Shown: positions 51,632 through 60,806, numbered from the stretch's first letter. The stretch is DNA of 64,000 nucleotides from Streptomyces sp. HUAS MG91 (GCF_040529335.1 NZ_CP159534.1:6510001-6574000); one strand, 5' to 3'. Program-made: numbers and translations. Notes: generated by a model not told the origin, from the letters alone.

Positions 51632-52936
51632 TCAGCCGGTCGACAGGGCTGTCACCAGTACCGGTGTCACCTGTTCCACCTGCCAGCGCCGAGCGCCATG
51701 CCCGGTCAGTGCCGCCGCGACGGAGTCGGCGTCCACCGAGGACGGCGGCTCCCAGCACACCCGCCGCACGGTGTCCGGCGTGATCAGGTTCTCCTGCGGC
51801 ATGTTCAGCGTCTCGGCGAGCGCCGTCACCCCGGCCCGCGCCGCGGACAGCCGAGCCGCGGCGGCCGGGTCCTTGTCGGCCCAGGCGCGCGGCGGCGGCG
51901 GCCCGGCGACCGGCTGCCCGGGCTGCGGCAGCTCCGACTCGGGCAGCTCCCGGGCCCGGTCGACGGCGGCCTGCCACTGCTCCAGCTGACGCCGGCCCAT
52001 CCGGTGCCCGAACCCGGGCAGCGCCGACATGGCCTGCACGTTCAGCGGCAGCGCGAGCGCGGCCTCGACGATCGCCCCGTCACCGAGCACCTTGCCCGGC
52101 GAGACGTCGCGCCGCTGTGCGACCTTGTCCCGCGCGGTCCACAGCTCCCGTACGACGGCCATCTGACGGCGGCGCCGCACCTTGTGCATGCCGGAGGTGC
52201 GCCGCCACGGGTCCTTGCGGGGCGGCGCGGGCGGCGCCGAGGCGATCGCGTCGAACTCCTCGTGGGCCCACTCGAGCTTGCCCTGCCGGTCGAGCTCCTT
52301 CTCCAGGGCGTCCCGCAGGTCGACGAGGAGCTCCACGTCGAGCGCGGCGTAGCGCAGCCAGGGCTCGGGCAGCGGCCGCGTCGACCAGTCGACCGCGGAG
52401 TGTCCTTTCTCCAGTACGTAGCCGAGCACGTTCTCGACCATGGCGCCCAGGCCCACGCGCGGGAACCCGGCGAGCCGGCCGGCCAGCTCGGTGTCGAAGA
52501 GCCGCGAGGGGCGCATGCCTATTTCGCGCAGGCACGGCAGGTCCTGGGTGGCGGCGTGCAGGTCCCACTCGGCGTCGGCCAGCGCGTCGCCGAGGGCGGA
52601 GAGGTCGGGACAGCCCACGGGGTCGATGAGCGCGGTGCCCGCACCCTCGCGGCGCAGCTGCACCAGATACGCGCGCTGCCCGTAGCGGTAACCGGACGCG
52701 CGCTCGGCGTCGACGGCCACCGGACCGGTGCCCGCGGCGAAGGCCGCGACGACATCGGCCAGCGCGGACGCGTCGGCGATCACCGGAGGAATGCCCTCGC
52801 GGGGTTCGAGCAGGGGGACCGGTGCCCCGTCAGCAGTGACGTCGGTGTCCGGAGCCGAGGGCGTCTGCGGCTGCGGCCGCGGGGCTCCGGTGGTGCGCAG
52901 TGAGCTGTCTGCTGCGGTTTCTTGGGCGTCGGTCAC
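51632..52936 (-). CDS. rnd: Ribonuclease D-like 3'-5' exonuclease with HRDC domain
   Basis: This 434-residue protein has a disordered Pro/Ala-rich N-terminus and then a DEDDy exonuclease domain at about residues 50-215. The metal ligands sit in VAVDAERASG (Exo I), LHAATQDLPCLREIG (Exo II) and LRYAALDVELLVDLRD (Exo III with Tyr). An HRDC helical domain follows at about 250-310 (RRRQMAVVRELWTARDKVAQ). The C-terminal 120 residues extend beyond E. coli RNase D. It probably trims tRNA or other stable RNA 3' ends. The GTG start at 52936 opens MTDAQETAADSSLR. It is downstream of whiI on the same strand but separated from it by a 36-bp palindrome. Confidence 0.93.
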   Translation of the reverse strand: MTDAQETAADSSLRTTGAPRPQPQTPSAPDTDVTADGAPVPLLEPREGIPPVIADASALADVVAAFAAGTGPVAVDAERASGYRYGQRAYLVQLRREGAGTALIDPVGCPDLSALGDALADAEWDLHAATQDLPCLREIGMRPSRLFDTELAGRLAGFPRVGLGAMVENVLGYVLEKGHSAVDWSTRPLPEPWLRYAALDVELLVDLRDALEKELDRQGKLEWAHEEFDAIASAPPAPPRKDPWRRTSGMHKVRRRRQMAVVRELWTARDKVAQRRDVSPGKVLGDGAIVEAALALPLNVQAMSALPGFGHRMGRRQLEQWQAAVDRARELPESELPQPGQPVAGPPPPRAWADKDPAAAARLSAARAGVTALAETLNMPQENLITPDTVRRVCWEPPSSVDADSVAAALTGHGARRWQVEQVTPVLVTALSTG

Positions 52937-52961
52937 CTGTCAAGGGTATCTGTGAACGGAC

Positions 52962-52997
52962 GGCGCCCGTCGACGGAACGTTCCGTCGACGGGCGCC
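52962..52997 (-). terminator. 36-bp perfect palindrome between whiI and rnd
   Basis: GGCGCCCGTCGACGGAAC is followed immediately by its exact reverse complement, with no spacer. As RNA it folds into a very strong hairpin (the innermost bases form the loop) on either strand, 48 bases after the whiI stop and 26 bases before the rnd start. It is most likely the whiI terminator, though so perfect a symmetry could also bind a dimeric protein. Confidence 0.7.
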
Positions 52998-53044
52998 CAA
53001 GGTGCGTAAACCGGAAAGATCCGGCCAGCCGGTGAAGGAGAGGG

Positions 53045-53707
53045 TCAGTGGATGATTCCGGTCCGGAGGGCGACCGCCACCATCCCGGCGCGGTCACCCG
53101 TGCCGAGCTTGCGGGCGATCCGGGCGAGGTGGCTCTTGACGGTCAGGGCGGACAGGCCCATCGAGACTCCGATGGCCTTGTTCGACTGACCCTCGGCGAC
53201 GAGCCGGAGCACCTCGACCTCACGGCCGGAGAGCTCGCGGTAGCCGCCCGGGTGGCTCGGGGCACCCGGGGGGCGGCGGTGCATCCGGGCGGCCGCCGAG
53301 CCGATCGGAGCGGCACCGGGACGGGTCGGCAGGCCGACGTTGGTACGCGTGCCGGTGACGACATAGCCCTTCACGCCGCCCGCCAGGGCATTGCGTACGG
53401 CGCCGATGTCGTCGGCGGCGGAGAGGGCGAGGCCGTTGGGCCAGCCCGCGGCTCGGGTTTCGGAGAGAAGCGTCAGTCCGGATCCGTCGGGGAGGTGGAC
53501 GTCGGCGACGCAGATGTCACGGGGGTTGCCGATGCGGGGACGAGCCTCGGCGACGGACGAGGCCTCGATCACATCGCGTACTCCGAGCGCCCACAGATGG
53601 CGGGTGACGGTGGAGCGTACGCGCGGATCGGCCACGACGACCATCGCGGTCGGCTTGTTCGGGCGGTAGGCGACCAGGCTTGAGGGCTGCTCGAGAAGAA
53701 CGGACAC
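53045..53707 (-). CDS. whiI: Atypical orphan response regulator WhiI
   Basis: This 220-residue NarL-type regulator of sporulation. The receiver domain (about 20-125) keeps the phosphorylatable position Asp69 in ICVADVHLPDGSG. It lacks the usual Asp/Glu pair, having VVVADP (Ala26-Asp27), so it should not be phosphorylated normally. The C-terminal LuxR HTH (GREVEVLRLVAEGQSNKAIG, then GLSALTVKSHLARIARKLG) spans about 155-215. GTG at 53707 has CCAGGAGG upstream. Position between rnd and hemE matches whiI (SCO6029) in S. coelicolor, whose product forms a heterodimer with BldM to activate late sporulation genes. No kinase gene is nearby. The name rests on synteny, length and Asp69. Confidence 0.88.
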   Translation of the reverse strand: MSVLLEQPSSLVAYRPNKPTAMVVVADPRVRSTVTRHLWALGVRDVIEASSVAEARPRIGNPRDICVADVHLPDGSGLTLLSETRAAGWPNGLALSAADDIGAVRNALAGGVKGYVVTGTRTNVGLPTRPGAAPIGSAAARMHRRPPGAPSHPGGYRELSGREVEVLRLVAEGQSNKAIGVSMGLSALTVKSHLARIARKLGTGDRAGMVAVALRTGIIH

Positions 53708-53957
53708 CAGGCCTCCTGGGGTGCGGGACGGAGCCGGCTGGGGGAAGAAGCCGGGACGAACCGTGCTTTCAAGGTCACTGAGGTCTTCGGCAGCAAACCC
53801 GCCCGCCTTTAGAGAAAGATCACGATTTGGTGAGTAACAATTCACCTAATTCGGACAAGTGATCGATGATCCGAAGATCGAACCGAATCGATTCCCTCGA
53901 ACAGCGGACATGCGAGAGGGGCGGTACGGCCTATGCGGCCGAAAACCGCCCCTCGAA

Positions 53958-54614
53958 TCAGTGTGTCTGGGGACCCCGGCGCTGCGGCAGCGTGACGACC
54001 GCGCCGCCCTCTCCGCCCTGCGGACCGGCCGGCGCCGGCGGCAGCCCGGCGAGCTGGCACAGCAGCTCGCACCACGCGGCCAGGTGCGCCGCCGTGTCCG
54101 GCACCCCGCCCCGGCCCTCGCGCGGCGTCCACGAGGCGCGGATCTCGATCTGCGAGGCGGCGGGCCGGTCGCCGATCCCCCCGAAGTAGTGCGAGCTGGC
54201 CCGGGTGACCGTGCCCGACGGCTCCCCGTAGGAGAGCCCCCTCGCCCGGAGCGCGCCGGTCAGCCACGACCAGCACACGTCCGGCAGCAGCGGATCGGCC
54301 GCCATCTCCGGTTCCAGCTCCGCGCGGACCAGCGTGACCAGGCGGAACGTGCCGTGCCACGCCTCGTGCCCCGCCGGATCGTGCAGCAGCACCAGCCGGC
54401 CGTCGGCCAGCGCCTCCGCATCGTCGGAATCGGGGCCCGGCTCGACGACCGCCGCCTCCAGCGCGTACGCGAAGGGGGCCAGGCGCTGGGGCGGGCGCGT
54501 GGGGTCGATCTCGATCTCCGGGCGCAGCCGTGCGACGCGCAGGGCGTCGACCGCCGTGCGGAAGGCGGGAGGGGCAGCGGGCGCCGTGTCGTCCTTCTTC
54601 TGTGCAGCGTTCAT
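53958..54614 (-). CDS. DUF3000 domain protein
   Basis: This 218-residue actinobacterial protein of unknown function. Family features include PAFRTAVDALRVARLRPEIE near the N-terminus, PQRLAPFAYALEAAV, LVLLHDPAGHEAWHGTFRLV, and the C-terminal SQIEIRASWTP with AHLAAWCELLCQLAGLPP. It has no signal peptide or membrane helix, so it is cytoplasmic. It lies divergent from hemE, 187 bases apart, an arrangement I remember as conserved in Streptomyces, and might therefore share regulation with haem synthesis. The start at 54614 (MNAAQKKDDTAP) is the only good in-frame ATG near the domain edge. Confidence 0.88.
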   Translation of the reverse strand: MNAAQKKDDTAPAAPPAFRTAVDALRVARLRPEIEIDPTRPPQRLAPFAYALEAAVVEPGPDSDDAEALADGRLVLLHDPAGHEAWHGTFRLVTLVRAELEPEMAADPLLPDVCWSWLTGALRARGLSYGEPSGTVTRASSHYFGGIGDRPAASQIEIRASWTPREGRGGVPDTAAHLAAWCELLCQLAGLPPAPAGPQGGEGGAVVTLPQRRGPQTH

Positions 54615-54801
54615 GTCCCGAGCGTTCTGCCCGTCCCTCACTGATTCACTCATCCCGTCGGCATCGTCTGCGCCGTCTGCGGTGTCCGCAGGCCGCGGCC
54701 ATGCCGGGAAGGGTAAGGGGAACGGAGGCCCGGCGCGGGTAAGAACACCCGGCGCCGACGCCGTTCCCGGGGTGACGCGCGAGCGTGCGAAACTCTCCCG
54801 T

Positions 54802-55881
54802 GTGAGTGCCAACACCGAGGCCACGGGCCAGCAGCCGTCAGCGACCACCGACGCCGTCAAGGATTCAGCCTTCCTGAAGGCATGCAGGCGCGAGCCCGTG
54901 CCGCACACCCCGGTGTGGTTCATGCGCCAGGCGGGCCGGTCGCTGCCCGAGTACCACAAGGTCCGTGAGGGCATCCCGATGCTGGAGTCGTGCACGCGGC
55001 CCGAGCTGGTCGCCGAGATCACGATGCAGCCGGTGCGCCGGCACAAGGTCGACGCGGCCATCTACTTCAGCGACATCGTCGTCCCGCTCAAGGCCATCGG
55101 CATCGACCTCGACATCAAGCCCGGTGTCGGCCCGGTCATCGCCAACCCGATCCGCAGCCGCGCCGACCTGGACCGGCTGCGCGACCTGACCCCGGACGAC
55201 GTCTCCTACGTCACCGAGGCCATCGGCCTGCTCACCGCCGAGCTCGGCGGCACGCCGCTCATCGGCTTCGCGGGCGCGCCGTTCACCCTCGCCAGCTATC
55301 TCGTGGAGGGCGGCCCGTCCCGCAACCACGAGATCACCAAGGCCCTCATGTACGGCGAGCCCGAGCTGTGGGCCGACCTGCTCGACCGGCTCGCCGAGAT
55401 CACCTCCGCGTTCCTGAAGGTGCAGATCGAGGCCGGCGCCAGCGCCGTCCAGCTCTTCGACTCGTGGGTCGGCGCGCTGTCGCCCGCCGACTACCGCCGC
55501 TCCGTCATGCCCGCCTCCGCGAAGGTGTTCGACTCGGTGGCGCACTACGGCGTGCCGCGCATCCACTTCGGTGTCGGCACCGGTGAGCTGCTCGGCCTGA
55601 TGGGCGAGGCCGGCGCGGACGTCGTCGGCGTCGACTGGCGCGTCCCGCTCGACGAGGCCGCCCGCCGGGTCGGCCCCGGCAAGGCGCTCCAGGGCAACAT
55701 CGACCCGGCGATCCTCTTCTCCACCCCCGAGGCGGTCGAGGAGAAGGCGCGCGAGGTCCTGGACGCCGCATCGGGCCTGGAGGGCCACGTGTTCAACCTG
55801 GGCCACGGCGTCCTGCCGACCACGGACCCGGAGGCGCTGACCCGCCTCGTCGACTACGTCCACACGCAGACCGCCCGATAG
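54802..55881 (+). CDS. hemE: Uroporphyrinogen decarboxylase
   Basis: A 359-residue TIM-barrel enzyme that converts uroporphyrinogen III to coproporphyrinogen III in haem synthesis. Signatures are TPVWFMRQAGRSLPEYHKVR (substrate-binding Arg loop) near residue 35, AAIYFSDIVVPLKAIGIDLD with the catalytic Asp, and PLIGFAGAPFTLASYLVEGG near 150. FDSWVGALSPADYRRSVMPA and FNLGHGVLPTTDPEALTRLV complete them. GTG at 54802 was chosen because the conserved region starts soon after. No strong ribosome site is present, so the message may have a short leader. The later genes hemG and hemQ are about 2.6 kb downstream, with two minus-strand genes between them. Confidence 0.96.
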   Translation: MSANTEATGQQPSATTDAVKDSAFLKACRREPVPHTPVWFMRQAGRSLPEYHKVREGIPMLESCTRPELVAEITMQPVRRHKVDAAIYFSDIVVPLKAIGIDLDIKPGVGPVIANPIRSRADLDRLRDLTPDDVSYVTEAIGLLTAELGGTPLIGFAGAPFTLASYLVEGGPSRNHEITKALMYGEPELWADLLDRLAEITSAFLKVQIEAGASAVQLFDSWVGALSPADYRRSVMPASAKVFDSVAHYGVPRIHFGVGTGELLGLMGEAGADVVGVDWRVPLDEAARRVGPGKALQGNIDPAILFSTPEAVEEKAREVLDAASGLEGHVFNLGHGVLPTTDPEALTRLVDYVHTQTAR

Positions 55882-55921
55882 AGCGGGCGCGGCAGACACG
55901 AGGCGGACGCGGCGGCACGCC

Positions 55922-57307
55922 CTAACCTGTGGCGCGCACCGCCGCGACCGCCTTGCGCGCCGCCACCAGGACCGGGTCCCACACCGGGGAGAACGGCGGC
56001 GCGTAGCCCAGGTCGAGCGCCGTCATCCGCTCCACCGTCATGCCGGCGGTCAGCGCGACCGCCGCCACGTCGACCCGCTTCGCGGCGCCCTCCCGGCCCA
56101 CGATCTGCACGCCGAGCAGCCGCCCGGTGCGCCGCTCGGCCAGCATCTTGACCGTCATCGGCGCGGCCCCGGGGTAGTAGCCCGCCCGGTTCGTCGACTC
56201 GACGGTGGCCGTCACGTACCGGAGCCCGGCCCGGTCGGCGTCCTTCTCGCGCAGCCCGGTCCTGGCGATCTCCAGCTCGCACACCTTGCTGACGGCCGTG
56301 CCGACGACACCCGGGAACGTGGCGTACCCGCCGCCCACGTTCGACCCGATGACCTGCCCGTGCTTGTTCGCGTGCGTCCCGAGCGCGATGTGCCGCTCGC
56401 GCCCGGACACCAGGTCGAACACCTCGACGCAGTCGCCGCCCGCCCAGACGACCCCACCCGCCTCGGGCCCGCGCACCCGCATCGCCACGTCCGTGAGCAG
56501 CCCGCCGTGGTCACCGAGCGGCAGCCCGGCCGCCCGCGCCAGCGTCGTCTCGGGGCGCACGCCGATGCCCAGGACCACGACGTCGGCGGGGAACTCGGCG
56601 TCCCGCGTGACCACGGCCCGCACTCGCCCGTCGTCCCCGGTGCGGATCTCCGTCACCTCGGCGTCGCCGACCATGGTGATGCCCATGCCGGTCATCGCCT
56701 CGTGCACCAGCCGGCCCATGTCCGGGTCGAGCGTGGACATCGGCTCGGCGCCCCGGTTGACCACGGTCACCTCGTAGCCCCGGTTGACCAGCGCCTCGGC
56801 CATCTCCACCCCGATGTACCCGGCGCCGACGACCACGGCCCGGCGCCCCGGTGCCGCCCGGAGGGTGTCGAGCAGCGCCTGCCCGTCGTCGAGCGTCTGC
56901 ACGCCGTGCACCCCGGCCGCGTCGATGCCGGGCAGCTCCGGGCGGACCGGCCGGGCGCCCGTCGCGATCACGAGCTTGTCGTACGGCGTCCAGGACTCGG
57001 CCCCGCTCTCCAGGTCCCGCGAGCGCACCCGCCGCTCCCGGACGTCCAGCTCCACCACCTCGGTCCGCATCCGCAGATCGATGCCGCGGGCCCGGTGCTC
57101 CTCGGGCGACCGGGCGATCAACTCGTCGCGCTCGTCGACCTGTCCGCCCACCCAGTACGGGATCCCGCACGCCGAGTACGACGTGAAGTGCCCCCGCTCG
57201 AACGCCACGATCTCCAGCTCGTCCGGGCTCCGCAGACGGCGTGCCTGCGACGCGGCGGACATGCCCGCCGCGTCGCCGCCGATCACCACAAGTCGTTCAG
57301 CATTCAT
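55922..57307 (-). CDS. FAD-dependent pyridine nucleotide-disulfide oxidoreductase, CoA-disulfide-reductase type
   Basis: This 461-residue flavoprotein has an FAD-binding GGDAAGMSAASQARRL at the N-terminus. The single active-site cysteine is Cys47 in SYSACGIPYWVGG, as in CoA-disulfide reductases and NADH oxidases. The NAD(P) site is RAVVVGAGYIGVEMAEALVN near 160, with GGVVWAGGDCVEVFDL as the second FAD motif. A dimerisation domain closes the protein (GYAPPFSPVWDPVLVAARKA). The SxxxC arrangement, instead of a redox CxxxxC pair, indicates a Cys-SSCoA or sulfenate intermediate. It may reduce CoA disulfide, polysulfide or oxygen; Streptomyces uses mycothiol as main thiol, so the physiological substrate is uncertain. 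Confidence 0.9.
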   Translation of the reverse strand: MNAERLVVIGGDAAGMSAASQARRLRSPDELEIVAFERGHFTSYSACGIPYWVGGQVDERDELIARSPEEHRARGIDLRMRTEVVELDVRERRVRSRDLESGAESWTPYDKLVIATGARPVRPELPGIDAAGVHGVQTLDDGQALLDTLRAAPGRRAVVVGAGYIGVEMAEALVNRGYEVTVVNRGAEPMSTLDPDMGRLVHEAMTGMGITMVGDAEVTEIRTGDDGRVRAVVTRDAEFPADVVVLGIGVRPETTLARAAGLPLGDHGGLLTDVAMRVRGPEAGGVVWAGGDCVEVFDLVSGRERHIALGTHANKHGQVIGSNVGGGYATFPGVVGTAVSKVCELEIARTGLREKDADRAGLRYVTATVESTNRAGYYPGAAPMTVKMLAERRTGRLLGVQIVGREGAAKRVDVAAVALTAGMTVERMTALDLGYAPPFSPVWDPVLVAARKAVAAVRATG

Positions 57308-57334
57308 GGGCCCACGCTACGTGGACCGTACGCG

Positions 57335-58312
57335 TCAGTCCTGCTCGCCCGGCCCGGACCGGGGGTGCGAGGGCAGCGGGCCGGGGACCGTGTGCGCCGG
57401 CTGCGGCGCGGGCCGCCTCGGCAGCCGGGGCCGGACCAGCCGCAGCCACACCAGCACCAGCAGCGCCACCAGCGCCGCGAACGGCAGCACGGCCGCGAGC
57501 ACGATCACGACCCACCTGAGGAACGCCACGAAGGCGCCCCAGCCGCCCGACAGGGCGTCGAGGAACCCGGGGTCGTCGTCCTTCACGACGGCCTTCGCGG
57601 GGGGTGCCTCGGACAGCTTCAGCGTGATCGTCGCCATCGTCGTCCGGTCCTTCAGGGACGCCTGCCGCGCGAGCAGCGCCTCCAGCTCGGACTCGCGGCT
57701 GCTCAGCTCGCCCTCCAGCGCCACGACGTCGCTCAACTTCGTCGCCTTGTCCATGAGTTCGCGGACCCGCGCCACGCTGGCCCGCTGCGACGCGACCCGG
57801 CTGTCCACGTCCACCACCTGGTCGGTGACATCCTGGGCACTCTGGTCCCGGGACAACAGGCGCCCGGTACCGGTGAGTTGGCCGACCACCTTCTCGTACG
57901 ACTCCTGCGGAACCCGCAGAGTGACCCGGGTGCGCTCGTGCCCGTGGCCGTCACGGTCGGTCGTCTCGTCGCCGACGTAGCCGCCGGCGCTCTCGGTGGC
58001 GGCGCGCGCCGCGTCGAGCGCGTCCGGCACGTCCTTGACGCGGACCGAGAGGGAGGCGGTGCGGATGATGTGGATGCCGGTGAGCTTCGGCGTCTTCGTC
58101 GCCTTCGCGGCGCCCTCGCCGCCGGGCTCGGCCGCGCCGCCGCCCGCGCCCTTCGAGTCCGCGGAGTCGGCCCGCACGTCGGACTTGGCGTTGTCCCCGC
58201 CGGAGGACGAGCCCGCGCCCGAGCAGCCGGTCAGCGCCAGGGCCGCGGCGAGCAGCAGCGGAGCGAGAAGACGCGGCGCCCGCCGCAGGGTGGTCGTGCC
58301 GGATGCCTGCAT
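57335..58312 (-). CDS. DUF4349 lipoprotein with coiled coil and C-terminal membrane helix
   Basis: This 325-residue protein has a lipoprotein signal (RRAPRLLAPLLLAAALALTG followed by the lipobox Cys) and a Ser/Gly-rich linker. The DUF4349 domain starts HIIRTASLSVRVKDVPDALD. A predicted coiled coil lies in RVRELMDKATKLSDVVALEG and the following Glu-rich heptads. One strong membrane segment (VVIVLAAVLPFAALVALLVL) sits near residue 280, with a Pro-rich tail. It is anchored at both ends, so the DUF4349 domain sits on the outer face. Family members are envelope proteins of unknown role. GGGGTACGTTC precedes the ATG at 58312. It is divergent from hemG, with 142 bases between the starts. Confidence 0.88.
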   Translation of the reverse strand: MQASGTTTLRRAPRLLAPLLLAAALALTGCSGAGSSSGGDNAKSDVRADSADSKGAGGGAAEPGGEGAAKATKTPKLTGIHIIRTASLSVRVKDVPDALDAARAATESAGGYVGDETTDRDGHGHERTRVTLRVPQESYEKVVGQLTGTGRLLSRDQSAQDVTDQVVDVDSRVASQRASVARVRELMDKATKLSDVVALEGELSSRESELEALLARQASLKDRTTMATITLKLSEAPPAKAVVKDDDPGFLDALSGGWGAFVAFLRWVVIVLAAVLPFAALVALLVLVWLRLVRPRLPRRPAPQPAHTVPGPLPSHPRSGPGEQD

Positions 58313-58454
58313 GAACGTACCCCCAGAGAAATGCCGAACGTCTGACGCCTCCTTCGACGCGCGAGTGAGCCATTCGGTGATTGCCGGGTGGCGGCGAACC
58401 GGTAACGGTCGGGACTCGGCCTGGACGGCCGTCCGTTCTGAGAGAGTGGGAGAC

Positions 58455-59981
58455 ATGCGCGAAGCGGACACACGTACGGAAACAGAGACCGTCAGGGACG
58501 TCCTGGTGGTCGGGGGCGGCATCACCGGCCTGGCGGCCGCCCACCGATTGCTCGACCGGGACCCCGGTGTCCGGGTCACCGTCCTGGAGAGCTCCGACCG
58601 GCTCGGCGGCAAACTGCGCGCGGGAGAGATCGCCGGGGCGCGCGTCGACCTCGGCGCCGAGTCGATGCTGGCCCGCCGCCCCGAGGCCGTGGGCCTCGCC
58701 GAGGAGACCGGACTCGGGGACCGCCTCCAGCCGCCGTCGACCGCGACCGCCTCGATCTGGACCCGCGACGCCCTGCGCCCCATGCCCAAGGGCCACGTCA
58801 TGGGCGTCCCCGGCACCGCCGACGCGCTCGCCGGTGTCCTCTCCGACGAAGGGCTCGCCCGCATCGCGCAGGACGCGGACCTCCCGCCCACCCCGATCGG
58901 CGACGACATCGCCGTCGGCGAATACGTCGCGGCGCGGCTCGGCCGCGAGGTCGTCGACCGCCTCGTCGAACCCCTCCTCGGCGGCGTGTACGCGGGCGAC
59001 GCCTACCGCATCTCGCTGCGCAGCGCCGTCCCGCAGCTCTTCGAGGAGGCCCGCCGCCACCCGTCCCTGACGGCGGCCGTCCGCGCGATCCAGGCCCGCG
59101 CCCCCCAGCCCACGGACCCGCCCGCCCCGGTCTTCATGGGCATCGAGGGCGGCATCGGCACCCTCCCGGAGGCGGTCGCCGGATCGGTGCGCGAAAAGGG
59201 CGGCGAGATCATTTTCGGCGAACGCGCGGTGCAGCTGGGGGCGCGGGGAACCGCGCGAGCGACCACGGACGACGCGCACTCGACGGACCGGCGCGTACCC
59301 CTGTGGCGGCTGGTCACGGAGTCGGGCCGCACCTTCCACGCCCCCCAGGTGATCATCGCCCTCCCGGCCCCCGCGGCGGCCGGCGTCCTGCGCACCGCGT
59401 CCCCGAACGCCGCCCAGGAACTCCGGGCGATCGAGTACGCCAGCATGGCCCTGATCACCCTGGCCTACCGCACGAGCGAGGCCGGTCTCCCGCCGGGCAG
59501 CGGTTTCCTCGTCCCGCCCGTCGACGGCCGCACCATCAAGGCCGCCACCTTCGCCTCCCACAAGTGGGGCTGGATCGCGAAGGAGAACCCCGATCTGCGC
59601 ATCGTGCGGACCTCCGTCGGCCGGTACGGCGATGACAAGGACCTGGGCCGCGACGACGCCGACCTCGTCGGCATCGCCCGCCACGACCTGCGCGAGGCCG
59701 TCGGCCTGACCGCCACCCCCGTCGACGCCCACGTCACCCGCTGGCAGGACGGCCTGCCCCAGTACCCGGTCGGCCACGCGGACCGCGTCGCCCGCGTCCG
59801 CGAGCACATCGGACGGCTGCCCGGTGTCGCCGTGTGCGGCGCCGCGTACGACGGCGTCGGCATCCCGGCGTGCATCGCGAGCGCGTACGCGGCCGTGGAC
59901 GAGGTGCGCGGGGACCCGGCCGCCCGCGAGGAGCTGAAGGCCAACCCGGTGCAGAGCCTGCACGGCGGCGCGGGAGAATGA
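58455..59981 (+). CDS. hemG: Coproporphyrinogen III / protoporphyrinogen oxidase (HemG/HemY, CgoX type)
   Basis: A 508-residue FAD enzyme. The dinucleotide motif [20 protein letters not shown] is near residue 16, then [34 protein letters not shown] is the family's substrate-side segment, [20 protein letters not shown] follows, and [20 protein letters not shown] is the C-terminal FAD motif. In Gram-positive and actinobacterial haem synthesis this protein oxidises coproporphyrinogen III to coproporphyrin III. HemQ, encoded five bases downstream, later acts on coproheme. Around residues 261-283 the sequence [20 protein letters not shown] is encoded by a dispersed repeat-like stretch, and probably forms a surface loop. 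The ATG at 58455 follows a GTGGGAGA ribosome site. Confidence 0.94.
   Translation: MREADTRTETETVRDVLVVGGGITGLAAAHRLLDRDPGVRVTVLESSDRLGGKLRAGEIAGARVDLGAESMLARRPEAVGLAEETGLGDRLQPPSTATASIWTRDALRPMPKGHVMGVPGTADALAGVLSDEGLARIAQDADLPPTPIGDDIAVGEYVAARLGREVVDRLVEPLLGGVYAGDAYRISLRSAVPQLFEEARRHPSLTAAVRAIQARAPQPTDPPAPVFMGIEGGIGTLPEAVAGSVREKGGEIIFGERAVQLGARGTARATTDDAHSTDRRVPLWRLVTESGRTFHAPQVIIALPAPAAAGVLRTASPNAAQELRAIEYASMALITLAYRTSEAGLPPGSGFLVPPVDGRTIKAATFASHKWGWIAKENPDLRIVRTSVGRYGDDKDLGRDDADLVGIARHDLREAVGLTATPVDAHVTRWQDGLPQYPVGHADRVARVREHIGRLPGVAVCGAAYDGVGIPACIASAYAAVDEVRGDPAAREELKANPVQSLHGGAGE
59237..59270. repeat. Dispersed Streptomyces repeat inside hemG
   Basis: GGGGGCGCGGGGAACCGCGC followed by GAGCGACCACGG matches the intergenic repeat type seen at 51594, but here it is translated within hemG. 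Its frame is kept, adding roughly 20 Gly/Ala/Thr/Asp/Arg-rich residues. Confidence 0.55.
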
Positions 59982-59986
59982 GGGAC

Positions 59987-60724
59987 ATGAGCGACGAGAA
60001 CACCACCCCCGACGCGGCGGCAGCCCGCATCCCGAACAAGGGCAAGTTGGCGAAGGACCTGAACGAGGTCATCCGCTACACGCTCTGGTCGGTCTTCAAG
60101 CTGAAGGACGTCCTCCCCGAGGACCGGGCCGGGTACGCCGACGAGGTCCAGGAGCTGTTCGACCAGCTCGCGGCGAAGGACATCACGGTCCGCGGCACCT
60201 ACGACGTGTCCGGCCTGCGCGCCGACGCCGACCTCATGATCTGGTGGCACGCGGAGACGGCGGACGAGCTGCAGGAGGCGTACAACCTCTTCCGCCGCAC
60301 GAAGCTGGGCCGCGCCCTGGAGCCGGTCTGGTCGAACATGGCGCTGCACCGCCCCGCCGAGTTCAACCGCTCGCACATCCCGGCGTTCCTCGCCGATGAG
60401 ACGCCCCGCAACTACGTGAGCGTCTACCCCTTCGTGCGCTCCTACGACTGGTACCTGCTGCCCGACGACGAGCGCCGCAAGATGCTCGCCGACCACGGCA
60501 AGATGGCGCGCGGCTACCCGGACGTGCGGGCCAACACCGTCGCCTCGTTCTCGCTCGGCGACTACGAGTGGATTCTCGCGTTCGAGGCCGACGAGCTGTA
60601 CCGGATCGTCGACCTCATGCGTCACCTGCGGGCCTCCGAGGCGCGTCGGCACGTCCGCGAAGAGGTGCCGTTCTACACCGGGCGCCGCAAGAGTGTGGCC
60701 GATCTGGTGGCCGGGCTCGCGTAA
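59987..60724 (+). CDS. hemQ: Coproheme decarboxylase HemQ (chlorite-dismutase fold)
   Basis: A 245-residue member of the Cld superfamily that converts coproheme to haem b using H2O2, the terminal step of the coproporphyrin pathway. Visible elements are [20 protein letters not shown] at the N-terminus, [40 protein letters not shown] (the tyrosine radical site region), the proximal-His stretch [20 protein letters not shown], and [17 protein letters not shown]. The distal Arg of true chlorite dismutases is not expected in this position. The ATG is 5 bases after the hemG stop and has GAGGG upstream, so hemG-hemQ is an operon. A dispersed repeat with hairpin potential follows the stop. Confidence 0.95.
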   Translation: MSDENTTPDAAAARIPNKGKLAKDLNEVIRYTLWSVFKLKDVLPEDRAGYADEVQELFDQLAAKDITVRGTYDVSGLRADADLMIWWHAETADELQEAYNLFRRTKLGRALEPVWSNMALHRPAEFNRSHIPAFLADETPRNYVSVYPFVRSYDWYLLPDDERRKMLADHGKMARGYPDVRANTVASFSLGDYEWILAFEADELYRIVDLMRHLRASEARRHVREEVPFYTGRRKSVADLVAGLA

Positions 60725-60732
60725 GCACCCTT

Positions 60733-60779
60733 CAAGCCCCTCCGGCGATTGAGGAGCGGGGTCCGGGGCAGAGCCCCGT
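60733..60779. repeat. Dispersed Streptomyces intergenic repeat with hairpins
   Basis: CAAGCCCCTCCGGCGATTGA and GGAGCGGGGTCCGGGGCAGA are the two halves of a repeat I know as very common between Streptomyces genes. It can fold into two hairpins (CCCCTC with GAGG/GCGGGG, and CGGGGC with GCCCCG). Located after hemQ, it may act as its terminator and also serve the convergent peptidase gene. Confidence 0.75.
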
Positions 60780-60806
60780 GACCTCAGCCCCGGCGTCGGA
60801 GGGACT

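Noticed and set aside
56360..58345. 661-codon plus-strand frame opposite the CoA-disulfide-reductase-like and DUF4349 genes
   Set aside because: His/Arg/Pro-rich shadow crossing two clear minus-strand genes.
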